A DNA stretch of 64,000 nt from JALONH01 sp046329235 (GCA_046329235.1 JAXLVA010000001.1:2666001-2730000), one strand, 5' to 3'; positions 36,514-46,623 are shown, counted from the first letter of the stretch. Numbers and translations: made by a program. The notes: a model not told the origin generated them from the sequence alone.

Positions 36514-37722
36514 TTATTCTAAAAGTAAATCCTCATCTGTATCTAATTCGAGGGATTTAATTTCCCCTACCGCGGAACCTGCAATCCCTCGAATAGATCC
36601 ATACATAGAAACAGTACTTTGCACTACTTTATCAATTTGTTTTTCTCTCTCCGCCCACAATTTCATCATAGCTTTTTTCTCTTTGTCTAAAGCACTTTTC
36701 ATTGAAGTAAATCCTTCGACAATCGCTTCTACTTGTTGTCTGAATTCGTTACTTGTCAGATAAGAATATAGCATATGCATTTTCTCTCCTCTATTCTCTT
36801 CGGATTCTTTTGCTTCAGAGATGCGTAGTAATGCCTCACGTAATACGGTAGCTAGCCCTTTCACCTCTTTGAAAGTACACACCCAAATGCCATCTTTTAA
36901 TCCAAAGCCGGTCATCTCTTTTGGCATCACTTCAGTAACTAATACAGCTACGTCTGCTTTTTGTCCGCGTAAATCAGATTTCAATTTGTCAATCCAAGAA
37001 TCGCTGAATGCTTTGGTACGCTTACTTTCATAGATGATCGTACCACAATCTACACCCCACTTATTTTTAACCGTCTGGACAACATCCGCCCCTTTCACAC
37101 CCTTGCCTACTTCCTCAATGGTATCAAACGGGAACGAATCTTTTAATAATTCTTCTAAGATTAATTCTTGAGCTTCTCCTTGAAGTTGCATAGAGCCTTG
37201 TTCTAACTTACGAGTCATCTCAGCTACTTGCTTCTTCATTTGCTCCAGCTGCGTATCTTTCTCTTTCAATTTCATTTGAGATTGTTCTTCACTCTGCAAA
37301 CGAATATTCTCTTCCAGTTGCTTTTGGCGCTCTATGAATTCTTTCTCTTTTTTCAACGTTATTTCCTGCTCAATAGAAGCAAGCTGCTGCTGCGCTTTTA
37401 TCAATTCAAATTCTTTCTGTTTTAATGAAAGGTTCTCTTTGTTTTTTTGCTCCAACTCCAATAAAAGATTTTTGGTGTTGGCGTCCGCCTCTTCTTTTGC
37501 TTTGAGTTTTGCTTGTTCCTCCAGTTGCTTTCTGTCTTTCTCAAACTGTTGAATACGCAATCTTTCTTTCTCTTCTAGCTCTTTTGTTTTTTTACCTATC
37601 TCTTCCACGAATTTGGAATTGAGATTAGCTCGCACTTTCGTCTCAATCTCTTTTGCCAATTCTGTTTCTGCGTTGAAGTGGTGACCACACTTCGGACAAG
37701 TAATTTCGTTTATGACTGCCAT
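36514..37722 (-). CDS. DUF2130 protein, coiled coil plus nuclease-like domain
   Basis: 402 residues. It starts with a CPKCGHHF zinc-binding-like motif (one CxxC), followed by about 160 residues of highly charged coiled coil. From residue ~185 the DUF2130 domain follows (EAQELILEELLK, GKGVKGADVVQ, GTIIYESKRTKAFSDSWIDKL), whose D...ExK pattern resembles PD-(D/E)XK nucleases. Function unproven. Ends tail to tail, 1 bp from the TraB-domain gene. Confidence 0.85.
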   Translation of the reverse strand: MAVINEITCPKCGHHFNAETELAKEIETKVRANLNSKFVEEIGKKTKELEEKERLRIQQFEKDRKQLEEQAKLKAKEEADANTKNLLLELEQKNKENLSLKQKEFELIKAQQQLASIEQEITLKKEKEFIERQKQLEENIRLQSEEQSQMKLKEKDTQLEQMKKQVAEMTRKLEQGSMQLQGEAQELILEELLKDSFPFDTIEEVGKGVKGADVVQTVKNKWGVDCGTIIYESKRTKAFSDSWIDKLKSDLRGQKADVAVLVTEVMPKEMTGFGLKDGIWVCTFKEVKGLATVLREALLRISEAKESEENRGEKMHMLYSYLTSNEFRQQVEAIVEGFTSMKSALDKEKKAMMKLWAEREKQIDKVVQSTVSMYGSIRGIAGSAVGEIKSLELDTDEDLLLE

Positions 37723-37746
37723 GGTATTACTTTTTTAAGCCAAAAA

Positions 37747-37764
37747 AGGCCGGTAAACCGGCCT
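37747..37764 (-). terminator. Rho-independent terminator
   Basis: AGGCCGGT AA ACCGGCCT, an 8-bp stem followed on the minus strand by six T. It ends the transcript of the SPOR-like gene at 37789. Confidence 0.88.
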
Positions 37765-37788
37765 CTGTTGGAATTATTTTTAAATCTA

Positions 37789-38376
37789 TTAATTAGGTAC
37801 TACACCTTCTAATGCATCTTTTAGATTGATACGCTTGCCATCTTTATAGGCAACAACCCACGCATCTTTCACACCCATTTCTCTCAAATATTTTTTGAAA
37901 TTATCCGCTTCCCAATAATCTGTAAAAGAACCTAAGGTGTATTTCTTTGTGCCATCCGGCTCTACATCACCACTAAAGTTTTTATTGTTGTTGAAGTATT
38001 TTGAAAGGTCTTTGTTTTTGAAAGCGCCTATCTGAACTTTATAAACGATGCCTTTAGCTGAAGCTACCGTAGACCCGGCAGCAGAACCACCTGCAGGTTG
38101 AACAGCTGTAGGTTGTGTTTGCTGTTCCATTTGTTTTTTCAAATTGTCAATCTCTTGTTGCTTCGCTACCAAGTCAGCGTTCATCTTCACTTTATCATTT
38201 TTCAAAGCCTCTACCTCTTGACTTAAAGCTTCCTTGTCCTGAACCAGTTTTTTATATTGTTCAGGTGTTAATGCTTTCAGTCTTTTAGCCCACTCCTTTT
38301 GCTCTTCTTTTGTCATTTGAGCCGAAGCTGAGTATGCTCCCACAAGTGCCAATACGATAAAAAGTATTTTCTTCAT
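37789..38376 (-). CDS. Exported coiled-coil protein with SPOR-like domain
   Basis: 195 residues: signal peptide (to ASAQ, residue 19), a coiled coil (about 40-85), a Gly/Ala/Pro linker, and a C-terminal domain starting IVYKVQIGAFKNKDL, as in SPOR domains that bind denuded peptidoglycan. It ends GVVPN. The role in cell-wall or division is inferred from the domain. Confidence 0.72.
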   Translation of the reverse strand: MKKILFIVLALVGAYSASAQMTKEEQKEWAKRLKALTPEQYKKLVQDKEALSQEVEALKNDKVKMNADLVAKQQEIDNLKKQMEQQTQPTAVQPAGGSAAGSTVASAKGIVYKVQIGAFKNKDLSKYFNNNKNFSGDVEPDGTKKYTLGSFTDYWEADNFKKYLREMGVKDAWVVAYKDGKRINLKDALEGVVPN

Positions 38377-38474
38377 ATTAAAATGATTTATTGATTAAGA
38401 AATATACGTCTTTTTTAATAAAATCAAAAAAAGGGCTCTTGTGTCCCGTTTATTTTTTTCTTAAATTTAGTATT

Positions 38475-38654
38475 ATGCAGAAATCAACAATCATAGATAC
38501 TCTAAACGAGCTTCCGAACAAATTCGATCTTGATGAATTTCTAGAGCGCCTAATTGTTATTGAGAAAATTGACGAAGGCATGGAGGAGGCAAAATCCGGC
38601 AAAACGGTAAGTCATGAAAAAGTGAAAAAGATGGTCGCAAAATGGCGCAAATAA
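38475..38654 (+). CDS. Antitoxin of a ParE/RelE-type pair
   Basis: 59 residues from the ATG at 38475; the upstream frame is a chance extension. It has a helical DEFLERLIVIEKIDEGMEEAKSG segment and a basic end (HEKVKKMVAKWRK), as in short antitoxins found with ParE-like toxins. Its last 13 bp overlap the toxin gene, which is the usual coupled arrangement. Confidence 0.72.
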   Translation: MQKSTIIDTLNELPNKFDLDEFLERLIVIEKIDEGMEEAKSGKTVSHEKVKKMVAKWRK

Positions 38655-38923
38655 GCTGGACAAAGAAATCGTTAAAAGACTTAAAGGCAATCAACGATTA
38701 TATTTCTCTCGATTCTCCTTTTTACGCTTCCCGCTTTATTTTTAAAATAATCAAACGCGTTGATCAATTATCAGAATTTCCGGAATCAGGTCGCATAGTA
38801 CCGGAAAAACACAATCCCGAAATACGTGAATTAATCGAAGGCAACTTTAGAATTTTTTACCGTCTAAGAAAGAATAATATTGTTATACTTAGAATTCATA
38901 ACTCTTCCAGAAAGATTAAGTGA
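38642..38923 (+). CDS. RelE/ParE family toxin
   Basis: 93 residues. The pattern WTKKSLKDLKAINDYISLDSP, then RVDQLSEFPESGRIVPE and ELIEGNFRIFYRLRKNNIVILRIHNSSR is that of ParE-like toxins, which act on gyrase or mRNA. Both forms share this fold, so the target cannot be read from the sequence. It is coupled to the antitoxin gene. Confidence 0.85.
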   Translation: MAQISWTKKSLKDLKAINDYISLDSPFYASRFIFKIIKRVDQLSEFPESGRIVPEKHNPEIRELIEGNFRIFYRLRKNNIVILRIHNSSRKIK

Positions 38924-38959
38924 TTTTTTGGATGTACCTCTCGTTTTGCTCTCTTTGAA

Positions 38960-39241
38960 TCAACCAAAATTGGCTTGTGCAAGCCCTGTTATCAAATAAT
39001 ATAAAACTATCAATGCAATAACAAATATGTAAAAAAGACAAAATAAGGTATAGCTAAAAAGTGTTTTTTTAATATCAAAAAAAACACCTAAAAAAGTAAT
39101 CAATAGAAAGCCAACATTCATATACAATAACCATCCAAGTAAATTATACCTATCCGAAAAACCGCTAAAAATTAATGTCAAAATTGTTATAACAAATGCA
39201 AGTCTACTTATAAGAGCAAGTAATTGAATTAGATTATCCAT
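38960..39241 (-). CDS. Small membrane protein of unknown function
   Basis: 93 residues with three to four hydrophobic helices (LLALISRLAFVITILTLIFSG, LLGWLLYMNVGFLLITFLGVF, LFSYTLFCLFYIFVIALIVL). No family recognised. Convergent with the toxin gene. The 145 bp to the FKBP gene upstream shows no other gene. Confidence 0.5.
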   Translation of the reverse strand: MDNLIQLLALISRLAFVITILTLIFSGFSDRYNLLGWLLYMNVGFLLITFLGVFFDIKKTLFSYTLFCLFYIFVIALIVLYYLITGLAQANFG

Positions 39242-39386
39242 TTATATGTGATGTAAATTAATATTATTAACCTATCTAAATTCAATATACTAAATAGGTC
39301 TCGTTTTTTTAATGAAATCAAAAAAACCACAACTCTTATCATCCTTTTGATAGAAATTCCGTAAGATTCTATTAAACTATTGCTGT

Positions 39387-39809
39387 ATGAAACATTTGTT
39401 TTTTCTTTTCCTTTTACTCTTCTCCGTAGTAAGTCACTCTATAGCTCAAGACACCATCACCACTGCGAGCGGCTTGAAATACATTCGTCTGGTAGAGGGT
39501 GCAGGAAGTACGATTCAAAACGGACAACAGGTAAAAATCATTTATTCAGCTCGCTTACCTAGTGGAAGAATATTTGATACAAATAAAGGCAAAGCTCCCT
39601 ATCGGTTCACGGTTGGTGACCACACTGTTATTCCCGGTTGGGAAGAAGCCGTTCAACTTATGAAGGTGGGAGAAAAAGCAATTTTGTTAATTCCTGCAGC
39701 ACTAGCCTACGGCACTAAAGGCGTAGAAGATCCCAACAAAGAAGGGCATTACATAGTCCCTCCGAACACACCTTTGAAATTCGAGATCGAGATTGTAGGA
39801 GCTAAATAG
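39387..39809 (+). CDS. FKBP-type peptidyl-prolyl isomerase, exported
   Basis: 140 residues: signal peptide (to SIAQ, residue 21), then one FKBP domain with YSARLPSGRIFDTN, VIPGWEEAVQLMKVGEKA, IPAALAYG and a PNTPLKFEIEIV end. It speeds prolyl isomerisation of proteins in the periplasm. Single gene. Confidence 0.93.
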   Translation: MKHLFFLFLLLFSVVSHSIAQDTITTASGLKYIRLVEGAGSTIQNGQQVKIIYSARLPSGRIFDTNKGKAPYRFTVGDHTVIPGWEEAVQLMKVGEKAILLIPAALAYGTKGVEDPNKEGHYIVPPNTPLKFEIEIVGAK

Positions 39810-39971
39810 TTGTAAACAAATACATGATTAACTCTTGTATTTATTCTAGATGAATCTATACAAAAACCGTAGTTTCTAACTTAAGTACAACTGTGTCCCG
39901 AAGTACTCCTTTTTTCAAAAATTTGAATATAAACTGCTTAAAATCTGCTTTTTATAAATCGAATTGTTAGT

Positions 39972-39979
39972 TACATTTG
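39972..39979 (+). promoter_or_regulatory. Candidate Bacteroidota -7 element
   Basis: TACATTTG fits TAnnTTTG and lies 34 bp before the ATG of the DinB-like gene, giving a short leader. The -33 element is weak. Confidence 0.45.
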
Positions 39980-40013
39980 TACGCTCAATTTTAATTTTTA
40001 ATTACCAGTTTTT

Positions 40014-40550
40014 ATGCGAAAATCAGATATAGTGAACATGCCGATTTTTTTTGATCGGTATATAGAACTAGTGGAGGATATCGATATTATCGATGCTTTA
40101 GAACAATCCAAAGAATGTCTTCAAAGCTTAAATAGAAGTCCATATCGAGTATTGGCCAATCATAGTTACGCCATCAATAAATGGACGGTGAACGAAGTGT
40201 GGCAACACATTGTAGATAATGAAAGAATTCAAGCATATCGAGCCCTTCGATTTGCTCGCATGGATAATACTCCATTACCCGGCTATGATGAACAGCGATT
40301 AGCTAGTACCTCCCACGCCAATGACCGCTCCTTTGATTCGATCATTGATGAATTAATTGTAGTAAGAGAATCTACTATTCAATTATATAAAAGCTTTCAC
40401 CCTTCTACTTTACAACGAACAGGCATTTGTTTTAACAAAGAAATTTCTGTTTTAGCACTGGGCTTTGTCATCGTAGGTCATCAACAACATCACCTTCGTG
40501 TGTTAGAAGAAAAATATTTAGCTAAGACGGTTGGGTACATGAAGAATTAA
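40014..40550 (+). CDS. DinB-like (YfiT/DUF664 type) protein
   Basis: 178 residues in a four-helix arrangement. Metal-binding histidines expected for the DinB superfamily are visible in WQHIVDNERI (first site) and in IVGHQQHHLRVLEEKY (HxxxH pair). Many family members are thiol-dependent transferases, but the reaction is unknown here. Its last 4 bp overlap the convergent barrel gene. Confidence 0.78.
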   Translation: MRKSDIVNMPIFFDRYIELVEDIDIIDALEQSKECLQSLNRSPYRVLANHSYAINKWTVNEVWQHIVDNERIQAYRALRFARMDNTPLPGYDEQRLASTSHANDRSFDSIIDELIVVRESTIQLYKSFHPSTLQRTGICFNKEISVLALGFVIVGHQQHHLRVLEEKYLAKTVGYMKN

Positions 40551-41755
40551 AAAATTTCTCCGACGTCGGCATAAAACCCTCTGTTGTTCTTAACACCAAT
40601 AGCGAAATCAAGAGTAATATTAGTTTGTGAGTTTTTGTTTAACTTAATACGCAGTCCGGTCCCAACGGCCGGATTGACGTATTTAAACTCTCCATTGGGC
40701 TCTGCAAAAGTAGATGCATTCGTAAATAGCACTCCTCCCAGCAAACCATTTTTAGAAATTCTAAATCGATATTCAGCTTCCATCGTAAACATTTGTCGAG
40801 ATCTATATCTTCCCTGAGTAAACCCTCTGGCATTCGATGCAAAGCTATCCCAACCATTACTAGGCAAAAGCAAATAAGGTGTATCCCCATTAGTAACGCC
40901 CCAATAATAAGCCCAAAAACCTAGAATATTTTTATGCTTTTTGGCAGGTATATAAAAATACTTTCGAAGATCAATCAATAAAATATTGTACTCATAGGTA
41001 TTACCTAGATAACTTGGATTCATGCGATAAGAAATTTGTGCATATCCTCCCTGTTGTGGATTGATAACGTTTTTTCTGTCGTCCCACAAAGCCGCAAAAG
41101 AATATCCAAATGCAGAAGACCTGTTACCTGTTCCATATGGATACGATTCAAATGGACCTAAACCGGGTTGTTCATAATCACTCGTTCGTACTTTCAAAAA
41201 CTGGTCGTAATGAATTCCCAATCCCAAGAAAAATTTAGAATATACATTGCGATACCCATACTCTTGTATTTTAAAATAGCTATACTTAATTAACTCCTCT
41301 TGTTCCCATGGTGTATTGCCTCCAATGCCATACGTTGCTTGAGGATATTTCATAAATCTCCAATCTCCCACAAAATTCCACTTGTTATCTTTAAGCCAAA
41401 TATTGGTTCTGATAGGCAAGATGATTTGCGACTTAGCTGTGAGTGTAAGATTCGCGGTGACTGACGACATATAGGTAGTTGATTTGTCACCGGTATAAAA
41501 AGCAGCATTCACTAAAATTATTCCGGCAAACCCTGTAGCAGGTGTACTGCCCATGGCAGGCAATACAGACCAGTACACTTTGTCTTCTGTGGTGTCAGGT
41601 TTTTCGGCAGCCTTTCTTTCAATTCTTTTTTTAAATAATAATTCCGGCAGATCTGTTTGTGGTACAGAGTCTGACTTTATTACTTTCAAACTATCCTGAG
41701 AGAACGCAACAAATAAGTTTGTTAAAGAAAAAATGACAACTAAACTATATCGCAT
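40547..41755 (-). CDS. Omp85/BamA-like outer-membrane barrel protein
   Basis: 402 residues from the ATG at 41755. Signal peptide to about residue 19 (FVAFSQ). The barrel has the Omp85 hallmarks: AALWDDRKNVINPQQGGYAQ and the loop ARGFTQGRYRSRQ corresponding to the conserved RGF. No POTRA domains precede it, so it is a short member like the patatin-less surface-antigen family. It starts inside the CorA stop codon (TAATG), so both are coupled. Confidence 0.78.
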   Translation of the reverse strand: MRYSLVVIFSLTNLFVAFSQDSLKVIKSDSVPQTDLPELLFKKRIERKAAEKPDTTEDKVYWSVLPAMGSTPATGFAGIILVNAAFYTGDKSTTYMSSVTANLTLTAKSQIILPIRTNIWLKDNKWNFVGDWRFMKYPQATYGIGGNTPWEQEELIKYSYFKIQEYGYRNVYSKFFLGLGIHYDQFLKVRTSDYEQPGLGPFESYPYGTGNRSSAFGYSFAALWDDRKNVINPQQGGYAQISYRMNPSYLGNTYEYNILLIDLRKYFYIPAKKHKNILGFWAYYWGVTNGDTPYLLLPSNGWDSFASNARGFTQGRYRSRQMFTMEAEYRFRISKNGLLGGVLFTNASTFAEPNGEFKYVNPAVGTGLRIKLNKNSQTNITLDFAIGVKNNRGFYADVGEIF

Positions 41756-42834
41756 TACAACCAATTTTTTCTTTTAAAATAATACAACATGCCTCCGGCT
41801 AATGCAAAGCATACCAACAGCACTATATAGTATCCGTTCCTGTATTCTAACTCGGGCATGTATTTAAAATTCATTCCATAAATACCTGCTATAAATGACA
41901 GGGGCATGAATATCGTAGAGATGACTGTTAGTACTTTCATCACATTGTTCATGCGATTACTTAAGGAAGACAAATACACATCTACTATACCGGATAAAAT
42001 ATCACGATAGGATTCTAAAGTTTCTATTACTTGAATGGTATGGTCATATACATCTCTTAAGTACAATGCCACTTCTTCAGAAATCAATTGGCACTCGTCA
42101 CGTTGCAGCTTAGAGATTACTTCGCGTAAAGGCCAGATGGCTTTGCGCATAAATATCAATTCTCTTCTAATTCGGTATAATTCTTTTAGATTATTGGGTG
42201 TTGGGTTCGTCAACATTTCTTGTTCAATCACCTCTAAACGCTCCCCTATTTTTTCAATCACTAAAAAGTAATTGTCAACTATAGTATCTAACAACGAATA
42301 AACTAAATAATCAGAACCCATACGACGCATACGTCCTTTGTTCTGCTTTAATCGATCTCTATTAGGATCAAAAACGTCCCCTAATTTATCTTTCTCTTGA
42401 AACGTTAAGACATAACCTTTTCCGGCAACTATACTTACTTGTTCAGAAGTCAGTAAATGACGTTTGTTATCTAAACTTATCGTCTTTAATGAGATGAAAA
42501 GATAATCGTCATAATCATCCAGCTTAGCTCGTTGATCAGCGCTGGCAATGTCTTCCATCAACAAAGGATGTAATTCATACAGTGAGCCTATCTTCGTTAA
42601 CTGATCAGGGTGACTTACTCCATCAATATTATACCAATAAACGCCATCATGCGGTCCTTCCGGACACTCCATTTGGCTTACATCGGCAATCTCTTTTTCT
42701 TGATACTCTGTTACGGAGTATTTAATCAATTGCACGGGAGCTTCTTGACTTTCATCTGTATGGCTAAATCCGTCTAATGTGCCGGGCGAAGTGCCGGCCT
42801 TTCGTTGTCTTTTATTTTTAATTACAGATGCCAT
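41755..42834 (-). CDS. corA: CorA-type magnesium/cobalt channel
   Basis: 359 residues: a large N-terminal cytoplasmic domain, the long helix (about 250-310) and two C-terminal membrane helices. YGMNF after helix 1 is the CorA pore signature. It takes up Mg2+ (or Co2+/Ni2+). The Omp85-like barrel gene is coupled to it by TAATG, suggesting that the barrel may help in the same envelope process; that is inference. Confidence 0.94.
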   Translation of the reverse strand: MASVIKNKRQRKAGTSPGTLDGFSHTDESQEAPVQLIKYSVTEYQEKEIADVSQMECPEGPHDGVYWYNIDGVSHPDQLTKIGSLYELHPLLMEDIASADQRAKLDDYDDYLFISLKTISLDNKRHLLTSEQVSIVAGKGYVLTFQEKDKLGDVFDPNRDRLKQNKGRMRRMGSDYLVYSLLDTIVDNYFLVIEKIGERLEVIEQEMLTNPTPNNLKELYRIRRELIFMRKAIWPLREVISKLQRDECQLISEEVALYLRDVYDHTIQVIETLESYRDILSGIVDVYLSSLSNRMNNVMKVLTVISTIFMPLSFIAGIYGMNFKYMPELEYRNGYYIVLLVCFALAGGMLYYFKRKNWL

Positions 42835-42928
42835 AAATCATTACAAATTACTTAAAAAAGTACCCTAATCCATATTCAGGGATATAATTTAACCAAATAA
42901 ATCATGTATTTTAGTCTTCTCAATTGTT

Positions 42929-44296
42929 ATGGCTAAAGTTAAATCATCCCATTTTTGTCAGAGTTGTGGTTTTCAATCACCCAAGTGGCTCGGACGATGT
43001 CCAAGTTGCGGCGAATGGAACACTTTCGTAGAAGAACTCATTGAAAAAGAAGAGAAAGGTTCTTGGAAAAGCTCTTCCACTAAAATCTCAGCAAAACCAA
43101 AGAGTTTAAAGGAAATTCAATATTCAGAGGAACAAAGAATCATTACCAAAGACCAAGAGTTAAATCGTGTGTTAGGTGGTGGTATTGTTCCCGGTTCTTT
43201 AGTTTTGATAGGAGGCGAACCCGGCATTGGGAAATCTACCTTGATGTTGCAAATTGCTTTGCAACTAAAAAACCAAAAAGTGCTTTATGTTTCCGGCGAA
43301 GAGAGCGAACAACAAATTCGAATGCGTGCAGAGCGTATGCCGGACTTGTCGGACCAATGTTATATTCTAACAGAAACAGGAACGCAAAATATATTCAAAC
43401 AAATAGAACTACTGGAGCCAAACATCTTAGTGATTGACTCTATCCAAACTTTACATTCCTCTTTCATAGAATCAGCCGCAGGCAGTATTTCACAAGTGCG
43501 CGAATGTACGGCTGAACTTTTAAAATACGCCAAAGAAAGCGGTACTCCTGTTTTCTTAATCGGCCATATCACCAAAGAAGGTATGATTGCCGGACCAAAA
43601 GTATTGGAACACATGGTAGATACGGTGTTACAATTTGAAGGCGACCGTCATCTCACTTATCGCATATTACGAACCACTAAAAACCGTTTTGGTTCTACTT
43701 CCGAATTAGGCATTTATGAAATGTCCGGAAATGGATTACGTGAAGTAAGCAACCCTTCTGAAATACTATTATCTCAACGAGATGAGAAACTAAGTGGTGT
43801 AGCCATCGGTGCTACGATGGAAGGTAATCGTCCGTTGTTAATTGAAATTCAATCGCTCGTTTCGCCTGCTACATACGGTACTCCACAGCGCACCGCTACC
43901 GGTTTTGATGCTAAGCGTATGAGTATGCTACTGGCGGTATTAGAAAAAAGAGGCGGTTTACGTTTCGGTGCTCAAGATGTATTCTTGAACATTGCAGGCG
44001 GTATCAAAGTGGAAGATCCTGCATTGGATTTAGCCGTATGTATGAGTTTAGTTTCTTCCTTTGAAGAACATATCATACCGGAGAACTGCTGTTTTAGTGG
44101 TGAAGTAGGATTAGGTGGCGAGATTCGTGCGGTGAATAGAATTGAACAACGTATATCGGAGGCAGAGAAGTTGGGCTTCCAACATATTTTCATCTCAAAA
44201 TATAACGCTAAGGGTATCGACCCTAAAAAGTTTTCGATTCGCATTCATTCGGCAGCCAAACTGGATGAAGTTATTGATAGTATTCAAAGTATTTAA
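42929..44296 (+). CDS. radA: DNA repair protein RadA (Sms)
   Basis: 455 residues. A four-cysteine zinc finger (C10, C13, C24, C27), Walker A GGEPGIGKST near residue 95, the RadA-specific TKNRFGSTSELG near 252, and a C-terminal Lon-protease-like domain (LDLAVCMSLVSS, FSGEVGLGGEIR) are in family order. It drives branch migration in recombination. The MtfA-like gene follows after 2 bp. Confidence 0.96.
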   Translation: MAKVKSSHFCQSCGFQSPKWLGRCPSCGEWNTFVEELIEKEEKGSWKSSSTKISAKPKSLKEIQYSEEQRIITKDQELNRVLGGGIVPGSLVLIGGEPGIGKSTLMLQIALQLKNQKVLYVSGEESEQQIRMRAERMPDLSDQCYILTETGTQNIFKQIELLEPNILVIDSIQTLHSSFIESAAGSISQVRECTAELLKYAKESGTPVFLIGHITKEGMIAGPKVLEHMVDTVLQFEGDRHLTYRILRTTKNRFGSTSELGIYEMSGNGLREVSNPSEILLSQRDEKLSGVAIGATMEGNRPLLIEIQSLVSPATYGTPQRTATGFDAKRMSMLLAVLEKRGGLRFGAQDVFLNIAGGIKVEDPALDLAVCMSLVSSFEEHIIPENCCFSGEVGLGGEIRAVNRIEQRISEAEKLGFQHIFISKYNAKGIDPKKFSIRIHSAAKLDEVIDSIQSI

Positions 44297-44298
44297 TT

Positions 44299-46140
44299 AT
44301 GTCGTATCCCTCCATATTCGTAGAGGTAGCCAAAGTAATTTTTGAACAACAGTCTATTTTTCAAAAATTAAATAATACCCAACGTAACAGTGTGTTGGAG
44401 CACGCCTATCATTTTTTTTATAAGCTGAGTTTCAAGAGTAGAGATGAGCAATATGACATCTCTGAAAAAATGCAGGTTCAAATTGCTCTTGCTTTAGCAT
44501 TAATGAATGTAAATTTTGAACGACCTATTTTTTTCAGTAAGACTAAAACAGTAATCATTTATCCGAATAGAGATTTATTTATCATAGATAGTACTAAGTC
44601 GTCGAATATCATTTTAGACAATGAATTCATGCGATTCTTGCCGGACCATGATGCCTCTATTTTAATATTGTTGAATTTATTAACTCATTATGACTTACAA
44701 TTAACCATTACTAAAGACGAAAGCGTTCCTTTTGGTATCGTTAATTATATCAATCACTTAATCAATCCGAATAACGAATTCAGTAAGTTTGAACAACGAC
44801 AAGTATGGTCTTCGTTATTCAAAGACTATTTTAATCAAGATCAAAAGGCAAGTAGCCATAGCAAATATGTCAAAGCCTTTTTGATGTTAATTGAAAATAA
44901 AGTATCCAATACTACAGTACCCTCTCTATTTCATCCTACGGAAGAGCCTTTGTATAAATACAAAACAAAGCCACCCGGCATACTCGGTGTTTTCGCGTTT
45001 ATAGGTGTACTATTGTATTCCCATGTTGGATTAGCTTTTTTCAATTCAAATGCTTCCACTTTATTATTAGGTGGACTGCTATTCTCATTTACCTTTTTTG
45101 CTTATGCAGTTTATTATACCATTACCAGTATTCAGCATTACTATAGTATACGATTTTACTCTACCGGTATTTCTTGGACTACGTTTTTATTTGTGAAAGT
45201 GAATTTTTCATTTCAAGACTTTCAGTTCATTTGTATGAAAGACATTTCACATAATGAAAGGCCGTATTTAGATATTATTGTTTATAAAGTAGACGACAGT
45301 AACATAAAATATCAATATTTGAGAGCCGATTTTAGTGATGTTGAAAAAGGAAGAATGGTTTACTACTTCCCTAAACAATTTAAAAATAGACTTTATACTT
45401 CCTTTAGATCCATACAACACTACCAGCCAAAAGTCTACAAAAATTATACTTTGTTAGAGATCAAAAAAGTATTAGAAACCAAATTCTCCTATTACAATAA
45501 ACTTAGCTCCTTAAATAAAGAGCAATTTTTATTCAGGGTAAAAGAATTTATTGAATTGACCAACTTTAAAGGTGGCAAGCAATCATTAATCTCCGATGAG
45601 CAAATCATCCTTACAAGTGCTTGTGCTCAACAGTTGACGTTTGGATTACGCACCGGTTATAATTACAATTATTTTGATGATATATTAATTTACCCGACAA
45701 AATACACTTCTCCCATGACCGGGCGTGAACACGTGGGTGAAATGAATACTTCCGGATTAATCGTGTTTTCTTGGGAAGATTTTTTACGCGGAATAAATAT
45801 CGATGATGATAGCTACAATGTAGGCTTACATGAATTTTGTCATGCCTTAGAGTATATGGACATTATCAACGAAGACATGGATGGCTGTTATACAGACGGA
45901 TTGGATTTGTTTATGGAAATGTCCGAGCCTTATTTCAACAAACGAAAACCAACGACGTTCTTCCGTGATTATGCGTATACCAACCGACATGAGTTTCTTG
46001 CGGTAAGCACGGAATATTTCTTTGAACGTTCGGAAGATTTTGAAAGAGAATTGCCTATGTTATACAAAGCGCTATGCCAAATGTATAACCAAAACCCGGC
46101 AAAGCTAAACCAGTATAATAATAACAAAGTAAACTATTAA
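44299..46140 (+). CDS. MtfA-like zinc peptidase with membrane segments
   Basis: 613 residues. The zinc motif HEFCH (about 511-515) with the downstream MDG and the third-ligand region EFLAVSTEYFFERSEDF match MtfA/DgsA anti-repressor peptidases. Unlike E. coli MtfA (~265 residues) it has a long N-terminal half and two membrane helices at about 232-250 and 256-275, so the peptidase is probably membrane-tethered. The substrate is unknown. Confidence 0.78.
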   Translation: MSYPSIFVEVAKVIFEQQSIFQKLNNTQRNSVLEHAYHFFYKLSFKSRDEQYDISEKMQVQIALALALMNVNFERPIFFSKTKTVIIYPNRDLFIIDSTKSSNIILDNEFMRFLPDHDASILILLNLLTHYDLQLTITKDESVPFGIVNYINHLINPNNEFSKFEQRQVWSSLFKDYFNQDQKASSHSKYVKAFLMLIENKVSNTTVPSLFHPTEEPLYKYKTKPPGILGVFAFIGVLLYSHVGLAFFNSNASTLLLGGLLFSFTFFAYAVYYTITSIQHYYSIRFYSTGISWTTFLFVKVNFSFQDFQFICMKDISHNERPYLDIIVYKVDDSNIKYQYLRADFSDVEKGRMVYYFPKQFKNRLYTSFRSIQHYQPKVYKNYTLLEIKKVLETKFSYYNKLSSLNKEQFLFRVKEFIELTNFKGGKQSLISDEQIILTSACAQQLTFGLRTGYNYNYFDDILIYPTKYTSPMTGREHVGEMNTSGLIVFSWEDFLRGINIDDDSYNVGLHEFCHALEYMDIINEDMDGCYTDGLDLFMEMSEPYFNKRKPTTFFRDYAYTNRHEFLAVSTEYFFERSEDFERELPMLYKALCQMYNQNPAKLNQYNNNKVNY

Positions 46141-46535
46141 TTCTTTTGAGGGTAATCTCTTCTGAATTTTAATCGAATATAAAAAAGTAATGAATGCTCC
46201 TCTACCGAGATGCGATGATCGGCTTGAGCTATTTCATTTAATTCCTTCACCATATATTCGTAGATATTCCAAGGAATATCTACTTTTTTGCTCAAGTCTT
46301 CAATCACCTCCATTTTTTGAGCTTCGGTTAATTGTTTAGAGACTGCCTGTACTTCGCTAATAACAACATCCTTTTCCTCCGGTGATAAGAAAAACAAATT
46401 GATTAATAATTCGTGAATATTACGTTTTACTACGGCTTCCTCCTCCTGATTAATCACAAAATCCGATTCCGATAAAAAATAGTATAAAAAAGAAATTAGG
46501 TATTTTGCATCCCAATGTGCTGCTAATGAAGTCAT
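46137..46535 (-). CDS. TerB-like small protein
   Basis: 132 residues, all helical by appearance. ADHRISVEEHSLL near the C-terminus resembles the D-x-I/S-xxE repeat of TerB-like domains, and SDFVINQEEEAVV near the N-terminus may be its partner. Such domains bind metal or proteins. Convergent with the peptidase gene, overlapping 4 bp. Confidence 0.55.
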   Translation of the reverse strand: MTSLAAHWDAKYLISFLYYFLSESDFVINQEEEAVVKRNIHELLINLFFLSPEEKDVVISEVQAVSKQLTEAQKMEVIEDLSKKVDIPWNIYEYMVKELNEIAQADHRISVEEHSLLFYIRLKFRRDYPQKN

Positions 46536-46623
46536 AATCTGTTTAGTTGTAAGTCAAAAGTACACATTTTCTTAACATCCTAAGGGATTTTTTTAGAAGC
46601 ATTGTAAATTGCGTGTCAAATCT

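Noticed and set aside
39242..39386. Possible RNA gene in the gap before the FKBP gene
   Set aside because: I found no cloverleaf, no GTTCGA box and no stable hairpin there.
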